DNA of 64,000 nt from Acidobacteriota bacterium (GCA_003223215.1 QHYH01000081.1:82481-146480); one strand, 5' to 3'. Positions 51,700 through 61,402 are shown, counted from the first letter of the stretch. Program-made: numbers and translations. The notes: generated by a model not told the origin, from the sequence alone.

Positions 51700-52083
51700 T
51701 TGATGGCCACGCTTTCCGGTTTCTTCAGTTTTCTCGCCGCGCTGCCGGCCGCTACGGGTCTTTACGGAGTGATCTCCTACATGGTCGTCCAGCGCACCAA
51801 GGAGATCGGAATCCGCATGGCCATCGGCGCAAAGCGCGTGGACGTCGTAGGCATGATCTTGAGGGAAGCAGGTATCCTGACGGTTGCAGGCCTGGTGATC
51901 GGGACCGCCCTGGCTCGGGCTTCTGCCAGTAGTGAAGTCACTGCTATACGGATTGAAGCCGCGTGACCCATTCACGTTGGTCATCGCCGTAGTCACCCTG
52001 ACGGCCGTTGCGGCGCTCGCCACCCTCCTACCCGCCTACCACGCTTCGCGACTGGATCCCCTGAAGGCCCTACGTTATGAGTA
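51700..52083 (+). pseudogene. 3' fragment of an ADOP/MacB-type permease gene, frameshifted
   Basis: FLAALPAATGLYGVISYMVVQRTKEIGIRMAIGAKRVDVVGMILREAGILTVAGLVIGTALA then VKSLLYGLKPRDPFTLVIAVVTLTAVAALATLLPAYHASRLDPLKALRYE* in another frame. Confidence 0.85.
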
Positions 52084-52677
52084 GCTGAGCACTTGCAGCT
52101 GGCAGAGCTCCGCGTTTGCTCGGCATTTTTCAAACCGACTCTCCTCGCTCCTCTGGTACAATCCGCCACCGGCAGATCAGCTATGAACTCGCACTTCGCC
52201 TGGCCGTCGTCGCATTTGGTTTTTTGCTTCCTCTGGTTGCACAGGAACCAACTTCGACTCTATGACTTCGACGCCTTTGCGAAACGGAGCAACTTGGGTT
52301 GCAAATAGAATTGACACTCATGCGACCTGAATCGTTCCCGGGACCGCTGGCTGAGGTTCAAGTTTCTGCTTAGTCTAAACCTACTAGTACCGGGTCGGCC
52401 GATCTGTGCTTTGATCACCGATAGCCTCATTCCGCATCCCTTGTATGCAGCTCAAAAGGAAGAGTTTGCAGCAGCCAGTAGCAAGGCTTCGCATCCAGGG
52501 GCAGTCATGGCAAAGACAGACACTGTAATTGGAGTCGTCTGTTGGCCAGGAAACAGGAAATAGATCCTCCGAAAGAGGTTTCGCGGAGGGGAAGAGAAAC
52601 TAATTTCTTCGGATGGTGTTGGGGTCTACAGCAAAGGTTGGTCGCCACCGGCAGGGTCGTATGGCGGCTAGAGCTTT

Positions 52678-54684
52678 TTGGGCCGAATCATGAGATTCGT
52701 TAAGGCCAACATTGCTGGACTCACCTCCCCACGGCAACAGTCCGAGATGAAATCCATCCTGGGCGGCACGTGGCCGCCGCTCATGCCGTTGCCGGTATTC
52801 AAGTATGAAACAGATGAGTATCGCGCCACGATTGATTTCGACAAGAAGCGCGGAGAGTGGGTGTGTCGAAAGACATCTTTGCCGTCCAACAAGCTTCAGG
52901 AACTGCGCGGTGGACTGAGAGAAATCACCATGGCATTGCCCCATGGCGAAGCAGAAATGTTCACCGAAGACGCGGAACAGCAGGAACAGGAACTGGAGAA
53001 GGATGCTAATCGTCGTCTTCAGGCCATTCATGACTGGAGAGAGAACTACGAGAACGGCGCACGCTATTTTGAACTACGAGACTATCTCTCGGAGAGCCAG
53101 CGAACCGAAATTGACGACAGCCTCCGGCTGTCTCTTACTGCCCGCCAGCTTCAGTTCAATTCGAAGAACGTTGCGTATGTTTTTGACGCTCTTTCGACTG
53201 CGGGCGGCAGGTTTGCAGCGCTCATTGAATTCGCGAAGCGGAATAAAGCGAGGCAGGGAACTGGCCCCCAGGCACAAGGGGAAGGAGCTAGGGAGGCTGA
53301 ACCCGCAATTGACCACGACAAGCAGTCCCTGGGAATCAATTCTCGCGAGCTCGGACCCGTCCTTAATAACAATAACCCGTTTGTTCAAGATCAGGAAGCC
53401 GCAGAGCGTTGCACCGGCGCCGACGAGTTCCCGGCCGTGTCGATTAAGGATGTTCTCCCGGAGCAAGACCAGGCCTCCTTGGCAGAACGAATGGCACACA
53501 CTGCGTCTCAACAATTGGAGATCGAGACCTGTGAGATTGTGGATGCGGATTCTCAATCGCTCGTCGAACATCCTCACGAAGAAAGGCACCACTCCATCGC
53601 ATCTACCAGTTTTGCGCCGCAAGTTCGAACGGGCCAGTCGTCCGCGGATCGCATCGAGGGCTCGTCCTCGCGCTTTCCTGCTCTTGAAGTATCCGCATTT
53701 CAGGTCGCTGTATTTGCATTACTGTTTCTATTCGCGGTGATCGCTTTCACCGTTGGGCTCACAGTGGGACGCGGCCCGCTCGGGAGGCGCCTCCGAGAGG
53801 CCCCGAAATCGGTGCTCGCCATTGATGCCAAGTCACCGACACTGCTTGATCAAGCGCACGGATCGACTTCGCGAACTCCCACTCCGCCGGTGGCGAGTTC
53901 CGACACCGCGGGCACCAATAGGCTCGACGACGCCACGCCTTCCGAAGGAAAGTCCAAGGAGAGCACCCGAGGCTCAGAATATTTCGCGGAAGTACGGTCC
54001 ACGGATTCAGATTCATGTCCGACAAGGGAATCTAAAGCATCTGCTAGGCCCGAAGTCAATTCCGAGCACAGTGGCGCGATCGGGCTAATTGGGCGAAACG
54101 CATCGCCTCCGGCGAGTTCCAAGCTCGCACATTCAACCAAGACTGTCGGCCCGATAAGTAGTGCACCAAGAAGGCCCGCCCCATATGGACTAACCTCTAC
54201 GATAGGCGCAGCGCCGCACCTGCCAAGACCTTCGACGATCCTTGTCACTGCCCCAGGTCGGGGAAGCCAACCGTTCAGGGTGAGTTTCCCGAAGAAGGCG
54301 ATCGCCGCCACGTCTTCCTTCGCAATGTCCTCGCAGCTTTCTGTCCTCGTTTCTCCAGCGGCTCATAGGCCCGCTCGATTAGAAGCTGGCGGGCTTGTCT
54401 CCTTCGCTTGGCCTGGTTATCCAAGGCCGCGGGATCGCTATGGATTGGCTGAAACAATAAGGGTCCGCGCCACTATCGGGCAGCTTGGCCAAGTGCTGGA
54501 AGTAAAGTTCTTGAGCGGCTCCGTCTCTCTTCTTCCTACCACAGAACGAGCCATTCGCCAGTGGCGTTACAGCCCCACTTTGTTGGACAAAAGGCCGGTC
54601 CAAGCTCAACAGGACGTCACGATTGAATTCCGTCCGCCACAATATTCGTTGCAAGTGTCAACTCAGCATCCATCGCCCAACTAG
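52678..54684 (+). CDS. Large hypothetical protein with central TM and C-terminal TonB-like domain
   Basis: TM VAVFALLFLFAVIAFTVGLTVG near residue 340; C-terminal VRATIGQLGQVLEVKFLSGSVSLLPTTERAIRQWRYSPTLLDKRPVQAQQDVTIEF. Confidence 0.75.
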   Translation: MGRIMRFVKANIAGLTSPRQQSEMKSILGGTWPPLMPLPVFKYETDEYRATIDFDKKRGEWVCRKTSLPSNKLQELRGGLREITMALPHGEAEMFTEDAEQQEQELEKDANRRLQAIHDWRENYENGARYFELRDYLSESQRTEIDDSLRLSLTARQLQFNSKNVAYVFDALSTAGGRFAALIEFAKRNKARQGTGPQAQGEGAREAEPAIDHDKQSLGINSRELGPVLNNNNPFVQDQEAAERCTGADEFPAVSIKDVLPEQDQASLAERMAHTASQQLEIETCEIVDADSQSLVEHPHEERHHSIASTSFAPQVRTGQSSADRIEGSSSRFPALEVSAFQVAVFALLFLFAVIAFTVGLTVGRGPLGRRLREAPKSVLAIDAKSPTLLDQAHGSTSRTPTPPVASSDTAGTNRLDDATPSEGKSKESTRGSEYFAEVRSTDSDSCPTRESKASARPEVNSEHSGAIGLIGRNASPPASSKLAHSTKTVGPISSAPRRPAPYGLTSTIGAAPHLPRPSTILVTAPGRGSQPFRVSFPKKAIAATSSFAMSSQLSVLVSPAAHRPARLEAGGLVSFAWPGYPRPRDRYGLAETIRVRATIGQLGQVLEVKFLSGSVSLLPTTERAIRQWRYSPTLLDKRPVQAQQDVTIEFRPPQYSLQVSTQHPSPN

Positions 54685-54732
54685 TGGCGGTCAAATGAGT
54701 GGTCTCCTTCCGGGTGCCTCCGGAAGCTTGCG

Positions 54733-54967
54733 ATGAAACGGGAGGCCTTGGACAAGCCCAAACGCTTCGCTAAGGCTTGGCTGCGAGCCGGAAAAACCGT
54801 TGAACTACGGGATCGCGATAAAATTATCGCCCGTATTGTCCCTGCTGCACACCGCGAAGGAACGAAAGTAGAACTGCCGGACTTCGCGGCCCGACGCAAG
54901 AAGATTTTTGGCGACGGCGTTATGGCCGGGTCCCGATCTTCTGATCGAAGAACGAGGGCGCTATTGA
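54733..54967 (+). pseudogene. Phd/YefM-like antitoxin remnant with frameshift
   Basis: FAKAWLRAGKTVELRDRDKIIARIVPAAHREGTKVELPDFAARRKKIFGD; true tail PGPDLLIEERGRY* found in a shifted frame (stop 54965-54967). Confidence 0.7.
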
Positions 54968-55370
54968 CGATTTACGTCTCGCTTTACGTCAAAGACGCTC
55001 ACTCGACGAGAGCTGACCAGATGTTGGCCGCCGGGGCTAGACCGTGGATTACGCCGCTTCATATTGCCGAATGGGCCCATGCCATTGCACAGCAAGTCTT
55101 TCGCCGGCAGATGACCATTACCGAAGCAGATCGCGTGCATCGAGAACTCGACGATGACCGCGCCGCTGGCCTGTGGGAAACCATCTCGGTTCCAAAGTCT
55201 ACCCCGGACGTCTGTGCAGATTTGGCCGCCGCTTTGGACCTAAGCTGGGAGTGTGTACTCTTGACAGCCTACATGTGGCCTGCGCCCTTGAACTAAAGGC
55301 TGAACGATTCTGGACTTTTGACGATCGACAGATGAAACTCACCAACCACTGGGCTCGAAAACCCGTTAGC
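54964..55370 (+). pseudogene. VapC-like PIN toxin remnant
   Basis: TIYVSLYVKDAHSTRADQMLAAGARPWITPLHIAEWAHAIAQQVF...then FGPKLGVCTLDSLHVACALELKAERFWTFDDRQMKL in another frame. Confidence 0.75.
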
Positions 55371-55491
55371 CGATATCCCCTATACCCGTGCTCCGCAAAA
55401 ATTCTTTCTACCATTGACCTCGGGGAATGCCCATTTCGGCGGCCGCATGGGGCCGTAATTCCATCACTCGCGCAACGGCGGAAAATTCCGC

Positions 55492-55523
55492 TTGACAATA
55501 TGACCCATGCTGTCATATTGTCA
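55492..55523 (+). promoter_or_regulatory. Promoter/operator of the GntR-ABC operon
   Basis: Perfect 11-bp inverted repeat TGACAATATGA-9 nt-TCATATTGTCA, overlapping a TTGACA -35-like box, 16 bp before ATG 55540. Confidence 0.75.
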
Positions 55524-55539
55524 TAGGACAGAGTGACGC

Positions 55540-55956
55540 ATGATACTGCAAATCAATTTCAAGTCCGGCATGCCCATCTATCTCCAATTGGTCGATCAGA
55601 TCAAGACCGCGGCTGCATCGGGGGCGCTGCGGCCCGGCGAGGCGCTCCCATCCATCCGTCCGCTGGCTGAGGAACTTCGCGTCAACCGCAACACGGTCGC
55701 CAAAGCTTATTCGGAACTGGAAAGCCTCGGCGTGATCGAGACGCTTCCGGGGCGAGGTTGTTTCCTGAAAGAGAATCATTCGGCCCTGAGAAAGGAAGTC
55801 CGCCGCAAGCTGCTCATCGAGGAAATCGACCAGGCCATTGTACAGGCTCACCATCTGCAAGTACCCCGCCATGAGTTTCTCCAATTGATTCATGAGCGAA
55901 TGGATGTTCTGGACGACAAACGGCGCGCCAACGAAGACCACAAGAAAGAGGTATGA
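55540..55956 (+). CDS. GntR-family (YtrA-like) transcriptional regulator
   Basis: MPIYLQLVDQIKTAAASGALRPGEALPSIRPLAEELRVNRNTVAKAYSELESLGVIETLPGRGCFL. Confidence 0.95.
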   Translation: MILQINFKSGMPIYLQLVDQIKTAAASGALRPGEALPSIRPLAEELRVNRNTVAKAYSELESLGVIETLPGRGCFLKENHSALRKEVRRKLLIEEIDQAIVQAHHLQVPRHEFLQLIHERMDVLDDKRRANEDHKKEV

Positions 55957-55962
55957 CCAGCC

Positions 55963-56856
55963 ATGAGCTCTCCAACTCCCGCGATCCAAGTCGAAAACCT
56001 CTCATACGCCTACGGGCGCGCGGAGGCCATCCATGATTTGAGCCTTGCAGTGCAGCCCGGCCGATGTTACGGACTTTTCGGTCGCAACGGCGCGGGCAAG
56101 ACAACCACGATGAAGTGTTTGCTCAATCTGCTGCGCCCGCAGCGCGGGCAGGTGCGGGTATTCGGTCTCGATCCGGCAAAGCAAGAAGTCGCGGTGAAGC
56201 GGCTTCTCTCTTACGTACCCGACCAGGTGGCATTCTATCCGTGGATGAGTGTTCGCGAGACGCTGGATTACCTCGCTTCCTTTCGTCCGTATTGGAATCG
56301 GAAGACGGAACAGGAGTTGCTCGGGCATTTTGGGCTCGATCCGGCGCAGCGCACGGGAAGTCTGTCGAAGGGCCAGAGAACCCAAGTGGCGTTGATCGCG
56401 GCGGTCTGCCCGGAGACGGATCTGCTGGTGCTCGATGAACCGACGTCGGGCCTGGACCCCATCGTTCGCCGCGAGTTCATCGAGACGGTGATCGGCGCGT
56501 ACCAGGAAGGGATTCCCGGCAAGCGCACGATCCTGGTTTCCACCCACCTCATCACTGAATTCGAGGGATTGATTGACGAGTTCACGATCATCGATCACGG
56601 TCAGGCCGTGCTGACGCTGGACTCCGACCACGCCCGCGAGCGTTATCGGAAAATTCGCGCACGCTTTGCGCAATCGCCGCCGGAACTCGACCTGAAAGCG
56701 GCACTGCGCGTGCGGCGCGACGGCCGCGAACTCGAGTTGATCGCCAATGGCGCCGGAGACGAATTGCTGGAGCGCTTGCGGCAGCACAATCCCGAGGCAC
56801 TCTCGACGGAGTCGCTGACGCTCGAGGAAATCTTCGTCGCAACCTTGAAATCATAG
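55963..56856 (+). CDS. ABC transporter ATP-binding protein
   Basis: FGRNGAGKTTTMKCLLNLL, SLSKGQRTQVALIAAVCPETDLLVLDEPTSGLDP. Confidence 0.95.
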   Translation: MSSPTPAIQVENLSYAYGRAEAIHDLSLAVQPGRCYGLFGRNGAGKTTTMKCLLNLLRPQRGQVRVFGLDPAKQEVAVKRLLSYVPDQVAFYPWMSVRETLDYLASFRPYWNRKTEQELLGHFGLDPAQRTGSLSKGQRTQVALIAAVCPETDLLVLDEPTSGLDPIVRREFIETVIGAYQEGIPGKRTILVSTHLITEFEGLIDEFTIIDHGQAVLTLDSDHARERYRKIRARFAQSPPELDLKAALRVRRDGRELELIANGAGDELLERLRQHNPEALSTESLTLEEIFVATLKS

Positions 56857-56865
56857 GAGACGGGA

Positions 56866-58788
56866 ATGAGCGCGAAAACCACGCGAATCCTCAAAGAGGC
56901 ACGCTCCCTGTTCTGGCCCTGGTGCGCGGTAATCATCGCGGGCGCGCTCCGGCTGGTTGAGCAGTCGGATTCCGCTTTGCTGAGGGGCGGCGCTCTTCAG
57001 GGAATTCACCCCTTGGTCGAGGCTATCAGTTTTCTTGGATTTTTCGTGGGCATCCCGCTGCTGGCGACTCTTTCGCTCGGCAATGAATTCCACCACCGCA
57101 CTCTTCAGCTCCTGCTCAGTCAACCCGTTAGTCGGATGGAAATCTGGAGCGAGAAGTTGATCGTCACGATCGTCGCGGTCCTCGCGGCGGCCTTGGTTTT
57201 CCGATATGGCCAGCAATCAACGTTTCCGCAGGACCCGGAGCTTTGGGTGGTTGGGGGAGCATTAATCATCGCCATGATCTCTTCGGCGACATTTTGGACG
57301 CTGGTCGCAAGGTCGACGATGGGGGGACTCGCCCTAAACGCGGTTAGCTGCTCCATCCCTCTCGTCTGGCACCTCCGGCGGGAGGGGATTGCCGAAACCA
57401 TGACGACCCGATCGGTCGCCGTCTTCGCCGTCCTCAGCTACGCGGGGGTAATGCTCTGGCTTGGCCGGCGCGCGCTGGCGCGGTTTCAGGTGACGGGAGG
57501 CCTCGCCGGCGATGATCTGCTGATGGCCGGGCCGAAGATGATGCCTAGAGCTGTGGCGGAATGGCTTCGCTGCCGTTCCACAAGCCCGCTTCTCAACTTG
57601 ATCCGCAAGGAACTTCGTTTATTGCGGCCTGTTTGGCTGATCAGCCTGCTGGCCGTCCCCGCATGGATTTGTCTGCCCGTGCTTGGGTTCACGGTCGAGC
57701 GGGGATCGGCACTCGCAGTGCTCATGCTAGCTGCGTTCACTCCTTTGATTGCGGTTCTAGCCGGGACCATGTCGCTGGGGGAAGAAAGAACGTCGGGGAC
57801 GCATTCCTGGCACCTGACCCTGCCCGTGCCGGCTCGCCGCCAGTGGCTCATCAAACTGGTCACAGCCGTGTTCACCGGTTTGGTTTGTGCCGGTCTGCTT
57901 CCCATCTCGCTGCTGATGGCCGACAGATTCATCTTCGGATCGACCCTCATGTCCGTGAACCTGGATGCGGGGATGACCTGGCTGCTTGGGGTGCTGCTCT
58001 TGAGCTTTGCCTCATTCTGGTGCGCCTGCGCGGTTAATGGAACCGTGAGTGCTGCACTGGCTGTTTTTCCGGCCCTGATCGCACTGCTTCTTGCTGGTGG
58101 ACTCGGCGACTGGGTTGCGAACAGACTATTCCTTGGTGGAGGAAGGGACTTCATTGTCTCGAACTTCGGTCTCTTCGCAAATTTCCGATTTACCAAGGCA
58201 GTTTCAAACATAAACCTGCTCGCTATCGTTGTACCTTCAAAGCTGCTTCTACTTCTCTTGTTGCTCCCCACGTTGGTCTTCGCAGTGATCCAAAGTGGCC
58301 GGCTGTTTCGGAAGCTACTCCAAGACAGGCCCCTTTTTGTAGTACGGCGTTTGTTGCCTTTGGCCATCACTGCATTTTTGTGCAGTTTTTTGCTGGCAGC
58401 CTTTTTTGCCTTCGTGGCCCATGCCCAGCAACAGATGTGGGGAATGTTCCGTGAGATCCACGAAGCGATTGAGAACACTCAACCCGGCGCTGGGAACCTG
58501 GATGCGGCGCATCCGCTGCAAGTTTCGCTGGAAGATTTGAACAAGGCTGCTCCACTCTCCGAACGCACGCAACGGTGGCTGCGCAACGCCCGCATCAGTG
58601 TCGCTCCCGACAAGCCTCACCTCGGCGGTCGCTACTGTTGCCCGGGAAACTCCAGGGGCATCCCCTTTGCTCCTAACCAGGCATATTCGTGGTATTTGGC
58701 CACTATCCATCTGCCAAGCGGTTCGGACTGTACCGTGTCGTTCCAGGCCGGAGGCAGGTACGGCATTCTCGGTGGGGTATGTAGGTAA
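56866..58788 (+). CDS. ABC-2-type transporter permease
   Basis: 640 aa polytopic protein directly downstream of the ATPase in a GntR operon. Confidence 0.85.
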   Translation: MSAKTTRILKEARSLFWPWCAVIIAGALRLVEQSDSALLRGGALQGIHPLVEAISFLGFFVGIPLLATLSLGNEFHHRTLQLLLSQPVSRMEIWSEKLIVTIVAVLAAALVFRYGQQSTFPQDPELWVVGGALIIAMISSATFWTLVARSTMGGLALNAVSCSIPLVWHLRREGIAETMTTRSVAVFAVLSYAGVMLWLGRRALARFQVTGGLAGDDLLMAGPKMMPRAVAEWLRCRSTSPLLNLIRKELRLLRPVWLISLLAVPAWICLPVLGFTVERGSALAVLMLAAFTPLIAVLAGTMSLGEERTSGTHSWHLTLPVPARRQWLIKLVTAVFTGLVCAGLLPISLLMADRFIFGSTLMSVNLDAGMTWLLGVLLLSFASFWCACAVNGTVSAALAVFPALIALLLAGGLGDWVANRLFLGGGRDFIVSNFGLFANFRFTKAVSNINLLAIVVPSKLLLLLLLLPTLVFAVIQSGRLFRKLLQDRPLFVVRRLLPLAITAFLCSFLLAAFFAFVAHAQQQMWGMFREIHEAIENTQPGAGNLDAAHPLQVSLEDLNKAAPLSERTQRWLRNARISVAPDKPHLGGRYCCPGNSRGIPFAPNQAYSWYLATIHLPSGSDCTVSFQAGGRYGILGGVCR

Positions 58789-59033
58789 GGGTCGGTGCGT
58801 CAGCCTGAAACCTTTGTGAAACATGCTCTCCGAAATCGCGCCTACCATCGTCGCTCCACTTTCGAGCTCTGCGGTTACGTAGCACCCTTACCTTCCGTCC
58901 AGCACATCCTGCCATGACCGCATCTATCTTTTTTGTCACTCCCTACATGACACGATGAGCAAGCGGCGATTGCGCGGTTTCTGTCGACACCGGAATCGTG
59001 GAAAATATCGGGAGGCGGCGGAAAGGATACTCT

Positions 59034-59516
59034 ATGACAAAGCCACGAACACTCGCTCTGCTAATTGTCGTCGCCCACTGGATCTTCGCAATGTGGCATC
59101 TGTTCCTTGCGGCGAAGATTCTTCCACCCCCAAACAACAACGTTAGTTGGCTGGCCATAGTTTTGTTGACGTCACTGCATTTGGGCGTATCAATTACGTT
59201 GTGGAAGCTTAGCGATAAATTTACCGGGCTGGTCTCGTTGATCTTCTTTTTGGCTGCTTTGGGTGTCGATCTTTATGAGCACTTCCTGCATAAATCTCCA
59301 AACAATGTTTTCATGGTAGCGTCCGGTAATTGGACGGCCTGGTTTGACGCAAGTGTCTTTGTCCTTCTCGTGCTCGAGATTCTGGGATGCTCGCTTGGAA
59401 TTCTGGTCCGAGGCGATAGGGCAAGGAAAAACAAGTCAACCCCGGAACTCAATTCAAATCTCAGCAAGCAACGCACCAGGCCCTCCTCCAGTCAATTCAA
59501 CGCGCTCACGGCATGA
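59034..59516 (+). CDS. Hypothetical membrane protein
   Basis: MTKPRTLALLIVVAHWIFAMWHLFLAAKIL...four predicted TM segments. Confidence 0.6.
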   Translation: MTKPRTLALLIVVAHWIFAMWHLFLAAKILPPPNNNVSWLAIVLLTSLHLGVSITLWKLSDKFTGLVSLIFFLAALGVDLYEHFLHKSPNNVFMVASGNWTAWFDASVFVLLVLEILGCSLGILVRGDRARKNKSTPELNSNLSKQRTRPSSSQFNALTA

Positions 59517-59664
59517 AGGCTTTTGCCACCACGGAGGTTCCAGGCTATAACGAACTCACGCTAGGGATGGTTTGTCGGAACTTCCCTTAGCGCGTAACGA
59601 AAGGTTTGCCGTGAACCTCCATAAATCGCTCCATCGCCCGTGATGATGCTCGTTTACGCTTGGG

Positions 59665-59925
59665 ATGAAGATAGCGCACCTGATTCTTGGCGCCCTCGCA
59701 TCGTTGGCCGCGGAGGCAGCAATGGCCGCCATCGCACGCTCGAGCCCGTGTCTGCCTTGGGTGGTCGGCGCCATTCTCCTCGTGGCATTCGTCCCGGAAC
59801 ACATTCTAATCTGGGTGAGATTTCCCGTTTGGTATCACCTGGTCTTTCTCATAACTCTCGGTCCGCTGGTTGCGCTCGGCGCAGCGCTCCTTCGCCGCCG
59901 CGCCTCCTCGCCAAAGGCCGTGTAA
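59665..59925 (+). CDS. Small hypothetical membrane protein
   Basis: 86 aa; MKIAHLILGALASLAAEAAMAAIARSSPCLPWVVGAILLVAFVPEHILIWV, hydrophobic. Confidence 0.5.
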   Translation: MKIAHLILGALASLAAEAAMAAIARSSPCLPWVVGAILLVAFVPEHILIWVRFPVWYHLVFLITLGPLVALGAALLRRRASSPKAV

Positions 59926-60357
59926 ACCTTCGTCAGCGTTATGGCTCCCAGTCTGTGGCGGTACCGGAGTTGATTCACGAGTACTTCCACACTGAGGAAG
60001 AGGTTAATGAAAATCATTCAGGGCGAGCGGGTAGGACGGTCCCCTGCGAAGGCGGGCTCCTTCTACCTGTCCGGCTCTGACCGTAACTGTTGCCGAATTT
60101 GGGCTTGAAGGAATGTCAAACTCACCCAATTCAGTATCAAAAGCCACATTGCCACTCGGCCAGAGTCCTGCTTCTTTTGACAGTGTTCGAGACTCCATCT
60201 ACGGTTGCAAACTTAACTGTTCGGCTTCTTTTGTTGCCTTGTCCATCAAGGCTGGGGCCCGTGCTCAGAGGGTTGCTCAAGTGCGGAAAATGCGAAATGA
60301 ATAAAAAGACCATGGCGACGGATTGAAGCACCACGGCTTTTCATTGGGAGGTCCAAT

Positions 60358-60894
60358 ATGAACTGCACGATTGGAACTGTATTTTGCTGCGCGGCGTTCT
60401 TGGCCGCCGTCAGCCTTTCCACCACGACGCATGCCCAGACAACTCCATTTACAAAAACTCAGATTGCCGACCGCATCCGTAAAGTGGAAGACGGCGTGGA
60501 CCAATTCCGCAAGTATCTGGAGAGCCGCGGAGGAGACGCTAAGGACCGGGCGGAATCGGCGCAGAGCAGCGGAGCGACAACGCGCCGGCAGCGTTCAAAT
60601 TCAGCGAACACAGAAGCTCGGGGGAATCAAGCCAAGCAAACAAAAGACGATCTCGAAGACGCCATGGACGATCTGAATCGCACCACGAACCGTCTCCGGC
60701 GCAAGTTCGATCCGACGCCGAATTATCTGGAGACAAAGGTGCAAATGGAGCAGGTCATGGACAGCGGGCGCCGCGTCAATCAGGTGATGGTTAAGGGGAA
60801 TTACGGCACTCAGGCAGAACGATACTGGGCTGCTTTGCGCTCGAATATCAATGATCTTGCGCGCTCCTACAACTTGACGCCCCTGGGCGCATAG
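60358..60894 (+). CDS. Secreted hypothetical protein
   Basis: Signal peptide MNCTIGTVFCCAAFLAAVSLSTTTHAQ followed by a charged helical region. Confidence 0.7.
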   Translation: MNCTIGTVFCCAAFLAAVSLSTTTHAQTTPFTKTQIADRIRKVEDGVDQFRKYLESRGGDAKDRAESAQSSGATTRRQRSNSANTEARGNQAKQTKDDLEDAMDDLNRTTNRLRRKFDPTPNYLETKVQMEQVMDSGRRVNQVMVKGNYGTQAERYWAALRSNINDLARSYNLTPLGA

Positions 60895-61068
60895 GAACAA
60901 GGAAGAACGCTGCCGGATCGCGGACTTGTGGCTGGCGAATTGTTGTTTTGCTTCGGGGCATTGCTAGGGGGCATTGCGTTGAGCCTTGACACCGCATCAA
61001 TTTCGCCAGGGACAGGTCATTTGCCATGCTAATTCTGTTACAATCATTTAGAATCATAGAGTTGGAGT

Positions 61069-61119
61069 GGGCGTGTAGCTCAGCTGGGAGAGCACCTGCT
61101 TTGCAACTAAGCAGGTTAA
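61069..61119 (+). pseudogene. Truncated tRNA-Ala(UGC): 5' half only
   Basis: GGGCGTGTAGCTCAGCTGGGAGAGCACCTGCTTTGCAA matches tRNA-Ala to the end of the anticodon loop; no T-arm follows. Confidence 0.7.
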
Positions 61120-61158
61120 ATTACATAAGTGCCGCATCTGGTGTCGCTTACACGCAAA

Positions 61159-61193
61159 CGTACGGCGCAATCATCGCCTTGAATTGGACGGAA
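61159..61193. repeat. Diverged direct repeat, left copy
   Basis: CGTACGGCGCAATCATCGCCTTGAATTGGACGGAA, 33/35 identical to 63543-63577. Confidence 0.85.
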
Positions 61194-61346
61194 GTTGGAC
61201 GGAAATCGATGCCGGGAATCTTCGCATGGTTCTACCCCCTGAGAGCTTTCTGCGCGGAACGATCAATCTGACCCCACGGGCTTCGCGCTCTTCGTCAGGA
61301 AGGCGGGTCCCTTTTCAGGCTTCTGTAAGTCGTTGATTCCACGGTT

Positions 61347-61402
61347 GGGAACGTGGTTCAGTTGGTCAGAACGCCGCCCGGTCACTTGTTCGAGTTCCGC
61401 AC
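61347..61402 (+). pseudogene. Degenerate tRNA-Asp(GUC)-like sequence
   Basis: GGGAACGTGGTTCAGTTGGTCAGAACGCCGCCCGGTCAC then TTGTTCGAGTTCCGC; anticodon 3' stem missing. Confidence 0.5.

Noticed and set aside
60358-60894. Possible pilin or lipoprotein identity for the secreted 178-aa protein
   Set aside because: Only a signal peptide and helical composition are visible; no family signature
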